A stretch of 64,000 nucleotides of DNA from Nocardioides sp. (GTDB taxonomy: Bacteria; Actinomycetota; Actinomycetes; Propionibacteriales; Nocardioidaceae). The number at the start of each line of letters is the position of its first letter. Positions within the stretch are counted from its first letter, which is position 1. The stretch covers positions 2,022,001 through 2,086,000 of the forward strand of contig JBAOIH010000001.1 of NCBI GenBank assembly GCA_037045645.1, read 5' to 3'. A program made the position numbers and the translations under genes. A model generated the notes under the pieces. The model had not been told where the DNA came from. It was given only the letters and a program-made list of their open reading frames with translations, and searched no databases. Positions 23,902 to 31,763 of this stretch are shown one piece after another.

Positions 23902-25839
23902 ATGATCAGTAAGGCGGAAGCCCTCGATAATATCCACGAACGCTTGCGGTCGAATGGAAGTAGACGAAGTTCCACGTCGGGTAACGACTGGCTCTGTCCG
24001 GTTCACGAGGTCGGTGACGGTCAGCATCACAGCGCCAGTCTCACCGTGAAGGTCGGAGACGACCCCGGGAAGATCGTGCTGCGGTGCGCGAAGTGCGGCA
24101 CCGACCCGGTCCTCAAGGCGTTGGGACTGACGTTCAGCGATCTGCACTACGACCTGGAGTCGCAGTCGCGAACGCCCATCGGCGAACCTCTCATCTACGA
24201 CTATCCCGACAAGCAGGGCCAGCCCTACCTCCGAGTGGTCCGGCAACCGATGACCGTGGGGAGGAAGGAGACTCATCAGGAGCACTGGACGGGATCGACT
24301 TGGCGCAACGGCCTCGGCGGGAGACATCGAGTCCTCTACCGCCTCCCCCACGTCCTGAAGGCCGCTCGCAAACATCGCGTGATCCATCTGGCCGAAGGCG
24401 AGTCCGACGCAGACGCCCTGAACGAGTGGTTCAAGGCCAACAAGGTCAAGGAGTTCGCGACCACACATCCCGAAGGCGCTGGCAAGTGGCGCGACGACTA
24501 CGCACCGTCGCTCGCTGGGGCCGATCTGGTGGTGATCTGGGCCGACAGAGACAGTCCCGGCTACGCCTGCGCGGAGAAGCGGTTCTTGTCCCTGCAAAGC
24601 GCAGGCCACGCGGTCGAGATTCGGCTTCCGATTCCCGATCAGGACAAGGCCGACGTCCGGGATCACCTCAACGCGGGTCACACGCCAGACGACGGCAAGG
24701 TGGTCTCGCTCGAAGACCTCGTCGCGCTAACGCCGGAGGGAGAACACGACCCCGAGGTGCTGAAAGCGCTTCGCCGCCTCCAAGTACAAGAACGAGCCCG
24801 AGAACTCCATCGTGAGGCGAAGGCCGACGAAGAGTTCCGCCCGCCCGCCAGCGACCTAGATCTGGCCGCTGCTCTCATTCGTGAACGCGAGGCGCTGACC
24901 TACACCATCGACCGCCTCCACCCCACGGGCTCCAACTCTCTGATCGCGGCGCAGTTCAAGGTCGGAAAGACGACCCTCATGGCGAACCTGTTGCAGTCGT
25001 ACGCGGACGGAGATGAGTTCCTCGGGGAGTTCGCCGTCCATCCCGGCCCAGGTCGAATCGCGTTGTTCAACTACGAGCTGACAGAACAGATGCTCTATGA
25101 CGAGTACCTCGGACCGATGGGCATCGGGAGCCCTGAGCGAGTCGCAGTGCTGAACCTGCGCGGGTCCAACTTCGACCTACGAAGTCCGGCAGCCTTCGCG
25201 TTCGCAGTCGAGTGGCTTCGCGAACGCGGCTGCGATGCCCTCGTCCTCGACCCGTTCGGAGCCGCCGCGCGACTGGCTAACGAGAACGACAACAGCGAGG
25301 CAAGGAACTGGCTTCTCGGCGTGCTAGATCCGCTCAAGGCAGCAGCCGGAATCCGAGACCTCTGGATGCCCGCCCACACCGGCCGTGGGCAAGCGGAGGA
25401 GGGCGAGGAGCACGTCCGCGGCGCCTCGGCCGTAGATGACTGGGCCGACGTGCGGTGGAACTACACCAAGGCCAGAGTCGCTGACGAGAACGGCGGGTCG
25501 TGGAGACGCTTTCTCAGCGCCAACGGCCGCGCGGTGGACGTGTCCGAACGCGAGATAGCGCACGACAAGGACGACCACTCGCTCTACGTGAGCCAGTACC
25601 TGAGCCGGACCCAACTCCGAGCCAGCAACACAGCAACTCAGGTGGTCGAGGTCGTGACCAAACATCCTGGAATCAACGCCACGGCCCTCAAGGACGCCTT
25701 GCATGGTGGTTCTCGCGACAAGGGGCCGGCGATCAGCCAAGCGATGCGCGAGGGTCTGATTCACGTGCGCATTGGAGGCCCCGGTCAGAAGTCGAACGCG
25801 AAGCTCTACTACCCCGGTGCGGAGGGTTCTGATGCGTAA
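23902..25839 (+). CDS. Primase-helicase (TOPRIM plus RepA/RecA-like ATPase)
   Basis: 645 residues from ATG 23902. The N-terminus has a zinc-finger-like CHC2-type segment (WLCPVHEVGDGQHHSASL, LRCAKCGTDPVLKALG), then a TOPRIM domain (HLAEGESDADALNEW; VVIWADRDSPGY). The second half is a RecA-like ATPase of the RepA/AAA_25 type: AAQFKVGKTTLMANLLQSY (Walker A) and DALVLDPFGAAARLA (Walker B region), with a terminal winged-helix-like segment (ATQVVEVVTKHPGINATALK). It would unwind and prime replication of element B after excision. Iteron-like repeats follow directly after its stop, supporting a replication role. Confidence 0.85.
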   Translation: MISKAEALDNIHERLRSNGSRRSSTSGNDWLCPVHEVGDGQHHSASLTVKVGDDPGKIVLRCAKCGTDPVLKALGLTFSDLHYDLESQSRTPIGEPLIYDYPDKQGQPYLRVVRQPMTVGRKETHQEHWTGSTWRNGLGGRHRVLYRLPHVLKAARKHRVIHLAEGESDADALNEWFKANKVKEFATTHPEGAGKWRDDYAPSLAGADLVVIWADRDSPGYACAEKRFLSLQSAGHAVEIRLPIPDQDKADVRDHLNAGHTPDDGKVVSLEDLVALTPEGEHDPEVLKALRRLQVQERARELHREAKADEEFRPPASDLDLAAALIREREALTYTIDRLHPTGSNSLIAAQFKVGKTTLMANLLQSYADGDEFLGEFAVHPGPGRIALFNYELTEQMLYDEYLGPMGIGSPERVAVLNLRGSNFDLRSPAAFAFAVEWLRERGCDALVLDPFGAAARLANENDNSEARNWLLGVLDPLKAAAGIRDLWMPAHTGRGQAEEGEEHVRGASAVDDWADVRWNYTKARVADENGGSWRRFLSANGRAVDVSEREIAHDKDDHSLYVSQYLSRTQLRASNTATQVVEVVTKHPGINATALKDALHGGSRDKGPAISQAMREGLIHVRIGGPGQKSNAKLYYPGAEGSDA

Positions 25840-25842
25840 CCC

Positions 25843-25903
25843 CATCCCAGCTCATCCCAGCCCATCCCGTCCGCCCTGGGACGGGCACAACAACCCCATC
25901 CCA
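25843..25903 (+). repeat. Phased CATCCCA repeats, candidate replication origin
   Basis: CATCCCAG at 25843, CATCCCAG at 25853, CATCCCG at 25863, then CATCCCA at 25897: three copies are exactly 10 bases apart, on one face of the helix. Two inverted repeats follow (CCCGTCC/GGACGGG; CCCCC TTTA GGGGG with flanking ACCCCAT/ATGGGGT, to 25926). A short open frame (25832-25990) covers the region but has the low-complexity composition of the repeats and is probably not a gene. Confidence 0.5.
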
Positions 25904-25986
25904 ACCCCCTTTAGGGGGATGGGGTGTTGCACGGCCAGCCGGAGCATCGGGTCCCCGTACCAAGTTCCGGCGGAACGGGGGGCGTC

Positions 25987-26259
25987 ATGACGGTGCGCGA
26001 CCTCGTGTGGCAGTGGCTCGCGTCGCGACGACGGACGACGTTCATGTTCAGCGATCTGACCAAGGATCTATGCGGGCACGGCCGAGTGATCAACCGCCTC
26101 TCCCTCTCCCCACGTGACGCGATCCGAGAAGCCCTGCACGAGCTGCAAGCCGAGGGGCTCGTCTCGCTCACGCCGGCGAACGTCGGAAGGTACGGGAGAC
26201 CTGGACTTCGCATCGAGGTCATCGGCCTCGACTCAACCCATGAAGAGAGGAATCTATGA
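25987..26259 (+). CDS. Small winged-helix-like protein
   Basis: 90 residues from ATG 25987. Residues 2-80 (VRDLVWQWLASRRRTTFMFS, LTKDLCG, SPRDAIREALHELQAEGLVS, GRPGLRIEVI) look like a winged-helix domain of the kind that ends in a two-stranded wing. The stop overlaps the next start (26256, ATGA). Possibly a replication accessory or regulator. Confidence 0.55.
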   Translation: MTVRDLVWQWLASRRRTTFMFSDLTKDLCGHGRVINRLSLSPRDAIREALHELQAEGLVSLTPANVGRYGRPGLRIEVIGLDSTHEERNL

Positions 26260-26732
26260 GCAAGCCGAGACGACGTGGCGGGGTCTATCCGCAGAAGGTC
26301 CGATGCAAGGCGACTAACCGCTGGGGCGAGCAGTGTCGCAAGTGGGCGATGAAGGGAAGTGTCGTCTGCAACAAGCACGGCGGAGCAGCACCTCAGGTTC
26401 GGAAGAAGGCGCAGGAGCGCATCCTCATGGCACAGGACGACGCGGCTGCGATGCTCATCAAGTTCATGGCCGACGAGAAGGTGCCCTTCTCCGAACGACG
26501 TAGATGCGCGGAGTTCCTGCTCAACTACGAGCACCGCAACGAAGTGAAGATCACCCTCGACAAGTGGCAGGAGAACATCGAGGGCATCCTCGTTGACACC
26601 GACCACGACGAGATCATCTACGGCGAGATCGTAGAAGAGTCTGAACTCACCTACGAGCCCACCGAATCACTTCCCGGCTTGCTTGACGATGCGCCCCGCT
26701 ACGGGCGCGGCAACCGACTACAGGGCCGCTAA
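26256..26732 (+). CDS. Phage-type protein with a Cys/HGG zinc motif
   Basis: 158 residues from ATG 26256. The N-terminal motif VRCKATNRWGEQCRKWAMKG followed by CNKHGGAAPQVRKKA (C-x-C/C-x-x-HGG-x-x-PQ) is common in actinophage and satellite genomes, frequently beside terminase or HNH genes. The rest is helical (FSERRRCAEFLLNYEHRNEV) with a very acidic C-terminus. A packaging- or DNA-binding-related function is inferred from context only. It supports element B being phage-related or a phage satellite. Confidence 0.65.
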   Translation: MSKPRRRGGVYPQKVRCKATNRWGEQCRKWAMKGSVVCNKHGGAAPQVRKKAQERILMAQDDAAAMLIKFMADEKVPFSERRRCAEFLLNYEHRNEVKITLDKWQENIEGILVDTDHDEIIYGEIVEESELTYEPTESLPGLLDDAPRYGRGNRLQGR

Positions 26733-27055
26733 CGCTGGCACGCATTCGGCCCTAGAACGCAGGAACAGACCCCGCACGGGCCAAGGGGCAGAGCGTTGCC
26801 CTCTCCCGCGCAAGAGCGCCAAGACCCGACTTCCAGGTTGCGCCGTGGTCGCGCCCGTTGGTCTCCCTCTCTCCCCCACGTCGTCTCCGCAGGTCAGCGC
26901 CGATATCGGGTTCGGCTACCTCAGCCGACGTGCGCCTCCCCTGCCTCGACCCGCGAAGTGGAGCACGCGGAGTCGTGTCGATCCGACCCCGAACCTCTGT
27001 ACGCCTTGCAGCACCCTCGACCGCCGAGGGTCAATCACACCCCAGGAGAATCAAC
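26733..27055. other. Non-coding gap before the integrase, with a repeated block
   Basis: No convincing gene. Bases 26738-26766 (ACGCATTCGGCCC then TAGAACGCAGGAAC) recur almost exactly at about 29104-29132. CAGGAGAATCAAC directly before ATG 27056 is the integrase ribosome binding site. Confidence 0.4.
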
Positions 27056-28348
27056 ATGGCACCGCGAAAGCAGTACGTCGGCCCCGTGCCCGGTGAGCGA
27101 GGCATCCGCTACCGCCACAAGAAGGGCGACCCGTTCACCCTTCGCGGATACGAGGTCCGCTACCGCGATCCGAACACCCTCGCGAGCAACGGCGAATCAA
27201 TGGTGCGCGGCAAGATCTTCCGCACCTTGAAGGAGGCCAAGGCGTTCCAGATGAGCACCGCGCAAGCGATCAGCAACCGCACGTACATCAGTCCAGAACG
27301 AGGCGCGGTCACGTGGGCGACAGTGAGCGCCGAATGGCTCTCCGCGTTCAAGGACACCCTTCGACCGCGGACTATCTCCGGCTACGAACATCTCCTACGG
27401 CGACACCTCAGCAGGTGGGACAAGATCGCAATCTCAGACATCACCCGCGAGGACGTTCGCCGGCTGATCGAGGACATCCGCAAGCCCCGACCTCCCCGCC
27501 TCTCCCCCACGGGCAAGGTTCTCGCGAAGGGCAAGCCGAACGGACTCAGCCAGGAGACGGAACACAAGATCTTCAGCGTCGCCCGGTCAGTGTTTTCCTA
27601 CGCGGTCGAGGAGCGCTACATCAACGAGTCACCGACCGACCACTTCCGCAAGCGGCTCCGCAAGATCAGCGCCAAGGAGTTCGAAGCGCGACCTCTCACC
27701 AAGGAGCAAGCCGAGTCGATCATTTCCAACTTGCCAGAAGGGCGATACCGACAGTTCGGAACGCTGGCCCTCTGGACGGGCTTCCGACCCGGCGAACTCG
27801 CGGGCTTGCGCGTACGAAACGTGGACTCGCTGCGGTGCCGAGTGCAGGTCGAGGACACTATTCAGGAACTGAACGGCGTCCTCAGCGTAGGCATGACGAA
27901 GACCCTCAAATCCAAAGGCCGCATCGTTCCGGTGCCGAAGGCAGTCATGGCCTCGCTCTGGTCCTACATCGAGGCACGCGGCCTCGGCCCTGATGACTTC
28001 GTGTTCGCCGCTCAGGGCGAGTTCTTCGTCTACAAGATGTTCGCCCGGCGACAGTGGAGGAAGGCGGTCAAGGCTGCGGGCTTCACAGCCGAGAACGCGC
28101 CCCGCGTCTACGACCTGCGACACACCTTCGCCAGCCTGCGAGCGATGGAAGGCGTCCCACCGCACGTTTTGAAGGACTGGATGGGACACACATCGATCAA
28201 GACAACGATGGACGTCTACACGAAGGTCTATCAAGACGACCCCAACATGGACGCGATCGTGGAGCGGCTGTATGGCACAGCATCCGAGAACGCGGCAGCG
28301 TTGCCAGCGGAATCCGAGGGGTCGGGCGATCAAGACACCGCTATGTGA
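27056..28348 (+). CDS. int: Tyrosine integrase of element B
   Basis: 430 residues from ATG 27056 after CAGGAGAATCAAC. Core-binding domain: TWATVSAEWLSAFKDTLRPR. Catalytic residues are all visible: TGFRPGELAGLRV (Arg), the Lys-bearing hairpin TLKSKGRIVPVPK, YDLRHTFASLRAMEG (H-x-x-R), WMGHTSIKTTMDVYTKV (His and Tyr nucleophile). Full length, typical of actinobacterial phage integrases. It most likely uses the tRNA-Ala 3' end, since the 45-bp cores at 20122 and 33060 bracket the element, although the gene lies about 3.4 kb from the right border. Confidence 0.92.
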   Translation: MAPRKQYVGPVPGERGIRYRHKKGDPFTLRGYEVRYRDPNTLASNGESMVRGKIFRTLKEAKAFQMSTAQAISNRTYISPERGAVTWATVSAEWLSAFKDTLRPRTISGYEHLLRRHLSRWDKIAISDITREDVRRLIEDIRKPRPPRLSPTGKVLAKGKPNGLSQETEHKIFSVARSVFSYAVEERYINESPTDHFRKRLRKISAKEFEARPLTKEQAESIISNLPEGRYRQFGTLALWTGFRPGELAGLRVRNVDSLRCRVQVEDTIQELNGVLSVGMTKTLKSKGRIVPVPKAVMASLWSYIEARGLGPDDFVFAAQGEFFVYKMFARRQWRKAVKAAGFTAENAPRVYDLRHTFASLRAMEGVPPHVLKDWMGHTSIKTTMDVYTKVYQDDPNMDAIVERLYGTASENAAALPAESEGSGDQDTAM

Positions 28349-28535
28349 GGTACTTCCACAGGGCAACGGATGAGAACACAAGGGCAGTCGCGAGCGCGCC
28401 GCCGACGATCGTCACGAAGAACTGGGCGGCGATGCCCGCGCTGACAGCCACCTTCCCCCAGCCAGGATGCTGTTCCACGACGATGCTTCGCACTCGCGCC
28501 GGATAGCCCACAAAAGAGGCGAGTCGTCCTGCCAA
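28341..28535 (-). CDS. Possible small membrane protein
   Basis: TTG 28535 to 28343 encodes about 64 residues with a basic N-terminus and one strong membrane helix (FFVTIVGGALATALVFSSVA) ending WKYLT. It converges on and overlaps the integrase 3' end by 8 bases. Coding is supported only by the clean membrane-protein pattern. The remaining bases up to 28781 show nothing I can assign. Confidence 0.4.
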   Translation of the reverse strand: MAGRLASFVGYPARVRSIVVEQHPGWGKVAVSAGIAAQFFVTIVGGALATALVFSSVALWKYLT

Positions 28536-28781
28536 GCGAGAGTTTGAATCGTGCCCTGCGTATCGAAGCCATGAGTCGGACCGTAGATGGGCCGACCGAC
28601 AATCTCCCGCGTCGAGATAGACAGCGGTTCGGCACACCCAGCCGAGGGTCGAGCCTGCCCAATCGAGGCAGGATCGGCCCTCGACCGCGACGAGGCGACC
28701 ACGGGCACGACCACGCGCGGCCCAGACTCGGCCCGATCCTCTGTGTAATGGGGTGTCCCACACGACCTGAAGGGACACCCC

Positions 28782-28979
28782 ATGAAAGCCAAGGCTCCGA
28801 CCATCTCCTACGGAGACTCCTACACAGTCGGCCAGATCGCTCAACACTGGCAGAAGTCACACCACTTCGTCCGGCGCATGATCGAGGAAGGCAAGCTCGT
28901 CGTGGACGAGCGCGGCCTCGTCTCCAACGAATCACTTCACGAGTTCTACCGCGAGCACGCGCTCGACCTGGACGCCTGA
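28782..28979 (+). CDS. Small helix-turn-helix (excisionase-like) protein
   Basis: 65 residues from ATG 28782 after GAAGGGACACCCC. YTVGQIAQHWQKSHHFVRRM followed by IEEGKLVVDERGLVSNESLH is a winged-helix of the excisionase/MerR class. It follows the integrase, so it is an alternative candidate for the directionality factor. A terminator hairpin follows directly. Confidence 0.65.
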   Translation: MKAKAPTISYGDSYTVGQIAQHWQKSHHFVRRMIEEGKLVVDERGLVSNESLHEFYREHALDLDA

Positions 28980-28986
28980 TCTCTCT

Positions 28987-29011
28987 CTCCCCACGTTCCT
29001 CCCGTGGGGAG
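28987..29011 (+). terminator. Terminator hairpin
   Basis: CTCCCCAC pairs with GTGGGGAG around a 9-base loop, 8 bases after the stop of the 28782 gene. The following DNA to 29270 holds no clear gene, only the repeat copy at about 29104-29132 and a CCCTAGTG motif (29208) seen again as CTAGTG at 29522 and 29553. Confidence 0.65.
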
Positions 29012-29270
29012 GCGATGGGCGGGGCCGTCGTAGCGATCCTGGCCTTCGTCGCTCCGGCCTCGCCCAGCCCGCTACGAGGTTCGGGCACGTCGGCCGACCA
29101 CGCCGACGCATTCGGCCCATAGACGCAGGAACGCGGCCCCCTCGGCCCGAGGGGCCGACGCACCATTCTTCACGCGCCAGATCGGCGGTCAGTGTTACTA
29201 GACAGGCCCCTAGTGTTTTCACTCAGACTCAAGGTGACAGCAATGAGCGGCTCGACAACGGAGGATTCTG

Positions 29271-29525
29271 ATGTCCAAATACGACGCGCTGCGCGACTTC
29301 CTGGAGAAGCGGAGCGGCACAGTCACCGTCACACTCGATGAACTCGACGCCATCGTCCCCGGAGGGTTGGCTCCTTCGGCGCGTCAGTACCCGATCTGGT
29401 GGATGAATGACGACCCGACGCACGCGCACTCCAGATCGTGGGGAGAGGCGGGATATGACGCCACACCCGATCTGGAACGCAACCGCGTCACCTTCACTCC
29501 ACGGAGCGCGAATCCCAACATCTAG
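29271..29525 (+). CDS. DUF7662-like small protein
   Basis: 84 residues from ATG 29271 after ACGGAGGATTCTG. The order SKYDALRDFLEKRSG, VTLDELDAIVPGGLAPSARQ, YPIWWMNDD, then RSWGEAGYDA and RVTFTP matches a small family widespread in bacteria and mobile elements, often with no assigned role. Likely a compact alpha/beta fold with conserved Trp residues. Stand-alone unit between CTAGTG-containing spacers. Confidence 0.6.
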   Translation: MSKYDALRDFLEKRSGTVTVTLDELDAIVPGGLAPSARQYPIWWMNDDPTHAHSRSWGEAGYDATPDLERNRVTFTPRSANPNI

Positions 29526-29607
29526 TGATCCGACACGGCGCGCCTCCCCATATCTAGTGCTCACTCTCCCACTCTGGAAGTGACCAGAGTGAAGGGAGGT
29601 GATGAAG

Positions 29608-29721
29608 ATGCCGAAGGGAAAGAGCAGCGGTGGGAAGTACCGCAGCGCGAAGACGGGTCGGTACGTGACGAAGAAGCACGGCAAGGCCAACCCGTCCACG
29701 ACGGTCAAGGAGTCCAGATAG
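29608..29721 (+). CDS. 37-residue conserved basic protein
   Basis: ATG 29608 follows GGGAGGTGATGAAG. The product MPKGKSSGGKYRSAKTGRYV, continuing TKKHGKANPSTTVKE, belongs to a recurring type of tiny basic protein with the pattern SAKTGRYVTK...PSTTVKE, known from actinobacteria and their phages and also from firmicutes. The function is not known to me. Short length means automatic gene finders may choose the GTG at 29580 in another frame instead. Confidence 0.7.
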   Translation: MPKGKSSGGKYRSAKTGRYVTKKHGKANPSTTVKESR

Positions 29722-29780
29722 GACTCAGCGCGGCGGGGAAGCCGCGCAACCGTCTGACGACCGACTAGGTCGTGCCAAGG

Positions 29781-29850
29781 GCAGCCCTCGGGTGACGACT
29801 CGGGGGCTGTTCCACACATCAAGAGGGGCCAGCCCGTAGGCCAGCCCCTC
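29781..29850. terminator. Two hairpins between convergent genes
   Basis: CAGCCCTCGGG/CTCGGGGGCTG (29781-29808) and GAGGGGCCAGC/GCCAGCCCCTC (29823-29850). They lie between the 29608 gene and the converging gene ending at 29979 and could terminate both directions. Confidence 0.65.
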
Positions 29851-29978
29851 TCAGAGTTGCGATGTTCAGTTGTGGGTGATGGTGCCGCGCACGAGCACTC
29901 GGTCATTGACCAGGAGTGCCCAGCCCAGCAACCTCCGCCCTTCGGAGGTTCGCGCGGTTGCCCACGCGAGACGGACCC

Positions 29979-30440
29979 TCACGCCTTCGCAGGCTTGACG
30001 ACGCGAACGATGACCTCCTTGTTGCCCTTCGTCCACGCGGCGTTGTGTTCCCCTGCCTCGACAGCGTGGGCGAGGGCGAGGTTCGTGATGAAGCGTCGGA
30101 CGGTCGCCACGCTCACGTTCATGGACTCAGCGAGTGAATCGACCGTGCTGCCAGCCTCACGAAGTTCGATCACGGATTCGGCCTTCTTGCGCTCCTCACT
30201 GCCCACGGCGAGATAGGGCAACGAGCGAGTCGTCTTGTTGGCGCGCACCTTGATGAGCGACGCCTGCCCGGTCGTGAGCGCTTCGATCAAGTTCTTTGGC
30301 TCGGGCTTCGCCTTTGCCTTTGCCTTCGGATTCGTCTCGGCCTTCACGGGCGCGGCCTTCTGCTCCTTCGGAGCAGTGGGCTTCGTCGCCTCGTTGGCGG
30401 ACTTGCGAGTGCTGGGCTTGCGGGTGGTCGTGGTGCTCAT
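29979..30440 (-). CDS. Basic-tailed DNA-binding protein (nucleoid-type)
   Basis: 153 residues from ATG 30440, preceded by GGAGGCCCGAC. The N-terminal 65 residues are a Lys/Ala/Pro/Thr tail (STTTTRKPSTRKSANEATK, KAKAKAKPEPK) like histone H1-type tails. The C-terminal part (SLPYLAVGSEERKKAESVIE, GSTVDSLAESMNVSVATVRR) contains a helix-turn-helix. It probably coats or regulates element DNA; Lsr2-like silencing proteins on phages are a functional comparison, not a clear homologue. Confidence 0.65.
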   Translation of the reverse strand: MSTTTTRKPSTRKSANEATKPTAPKEQKAAPVKAETNPKAKAKAKPEPKNLIEALTTGQASLIKVRANKTTRSLPYLAVGSEERKKAESVIELREAGSTVDSLAESMNVSVATVRRFITNLALAHAVEAGEHNAAWTKGNKEVIVRVVKPAKA

Positions 30441-30727
30441 GTCGGGCCTCCTGGCCTCTTGTGGAAACCGCGTCTCGGCCTCCGGTGAGAGCACTACACA
30501 GAAGATCGAGCCGGAAGTTCAGACCTCGATCGAGACTGGATCAGCCATTCACCGATCTACCTGCGGAGACTCTCTTTGAGAAAGTTCGCGGTTCCTGAGC
30601 AGCCGCGCTAGAACGGCCTCGCACGCCGTAGGTTTGCCTACCCGAGCCGCACGTTCTGCCCAGCCGTACACACGCGAGGACACCGCGCACGGACCCTGAT
30701 GGAGACGGGGCGGGATGCGCGCACGCG
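30441..30727. other. Gap without a recognisable gene
   Basis: Contains the promoter region of the 30440 gene. Open frames here are antisense or out-of-frame shadows. Confidence 0.3.
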
Positions 30728-30952
30728 TCAGAACAGGTCGCGGACCTCGCAGCCCAACGCCTCAGCCAGTGCGGTGATCGCATCGAGGCTGACGTTGCGC
30801 TCTCCCCTCTCCACGCTCCCCACGTAAGTCCGATGGAGATCGGCCAACTCGGCCAACTGCTCCTGACTCAAACCTCTATCGAGTCGAAGCTCCCGCACCC
30901 GGTCCCCAAACGCCCGACGATGACGCCGGTCCTTGGAGGTCGGAGACTGCAC
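30728..30952 (-). CDS. XRE-family regulator
   Basis: 74 residues: a single helix-turn-helix domain, FGDRVRELRLDRGLSQEQLA, ELADLHRTYVGSVERGERNV, SLDAITALAEALGCEVRDLF. Size and layout match small controller-type repressors. It is divergent from the 31052 gene with a 99-base spacer that likely holds its operator. Confidence 0.85.
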   Translation of the reverse strand: MQSPTSKDRRHRRAFGDRVRELRLDRGLSQEQLAELADLHRTYVGSVERGERNVSLDAITALAEALGCEVRDLF

Positions 30953-31051
30953 GCCTCGACGTTGGCCGAATGATGACTATGCGGCTACAGACGATAAGTA
31001 GCATTCGGGCACTCGGGCCTCGAAGTGGCCCGCAATCGAAAGGCCCACGCA

Positions 31052-31630
31052 GTGAGCGAAACAGAGTCAGACGGTACGAACGCATCAGACGCGAACGACA
31101 AGAGCGCCGACTCAGAGGCCAAGCCCTCCATCGAACAGAGAGTGTTCGGCTGGATGAAGCAGCATCCCGTCTGGGCCGTGATCCTCGTTGCCTTCCTTGT
31201 CGTGGGCTACTTCGTACAGGAGTCCGAGAAGCCTCCCTCGTCCGAGACGCCAGCCGCGTCGTCGTCTCCGACCCCGAAGCCAACCTCCGCCTCTCCCACT
31301 CCCAGCCCCACGGCTGAGGACGGAGAGATCGAGATTCCGGAGGCGTTCAAGGACGACCCCGGTTTGATCACCCGCGACGACCTCGGAGAGTTCTGGCCGC
31401 TCACCGTTGACTACGGAGCCCTGTCCTGTCGATCAGCGGTGATCGGAGGCCAGGACATTCAGTCCGTCACCTTCCGCGTGCCGAACATGCAATACGCCGT
31501 GAACGGAGCCGCCCAAACGCATTCACCGTTCCCGCCGATCGATGACATCTGGGCAGACGACCCAGAAGTGAAGGGTCTGAAGATTCCGCTCAAGCCCCTC
31601 ATCGAGCACGGTCTCGCGCTCTGTGACTGA
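31052..31630 (+). CDS. Membrane-anchored DUF2511-like protein
   Basis: GTG 31052 (SETESDGTNASDANDK) has AAAGG upstream; GTG 31025 is the alternative. About 40 residues of acidic cytoplasmic sequence, one membrane helix (VWAVILVAFLVVGYFV), a Pro/Ser/Thr linker, then an extracellular domain with LSCRSAVIGGQDIQSVTFRV, MQYAVNGAA and LKPLIEHGLALC. The two Cys that frame this domain and its strand order fit DUF2511, a small secreted-protein domain of unknown role found in actinobacteria and phages. A surface function such as superinfection exclusion is possible but unsupported. Confidence 0.7.
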   Translation: MSETESDGTNASDANDKSADSEAKPSIEQRVFGWMKQHPVWAVILVAFLVVGYFVQESEKPPSSETPAASSSPTPKPTSASPTPSPTAEDGEIEIPEAFKDDPGLITRDDLGEFWPLTVDYGALSCRSAVIGGQDIQSVTFRVPNMQYAVNGAAQTHSPFPPIDDIWADDPEVKGLKIPLKPLIEHGLALCD

Positions 31631-31700
31631 GCGAGGACCACTCTGACCCGCCTCGACCCGTGGTCTCCGCCGTGGTCTCCGGCCTCACTCGCGACAATGC

Positions 31701-31744
31701 GAAACGGCGGCCCAACCGCGTTTCCGCAGGTAGACCGCCGTTTC
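31701..31744 (+). terminator. Hairpin at the right end of element B
   Basis: GAAACGGCGG pairs with CCGCCGTTTC; the right arm ends 5 bases before the IS-flanking repeat. The inner part (31718-31743) resembles 20183-20208 at the opposite end, so it may also be an integrase arm. Confidence 0.5.
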
Positions 31745-31748
31745 CGTT

Positions 31749-31763
31749 TGGTGGAGCTGAGGG
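31749..31763 (+). repeat. 15-bp direct repeat left of IS481 copy 2
   Basis: TGGTGGAGCTGAGGG, repeated exactly at 33060-33074, the 3' end of tRNA-Ala. Confidence 0.8.

Noticed and set aside
25832..25990. A 52-codon gene after the primase-helicase
   Set aside because: Its sequence (repeated Pro, Ile, Ser) follows directly from the CATCCCA repeats and hairpins; no ribosome binding site, no similarity.
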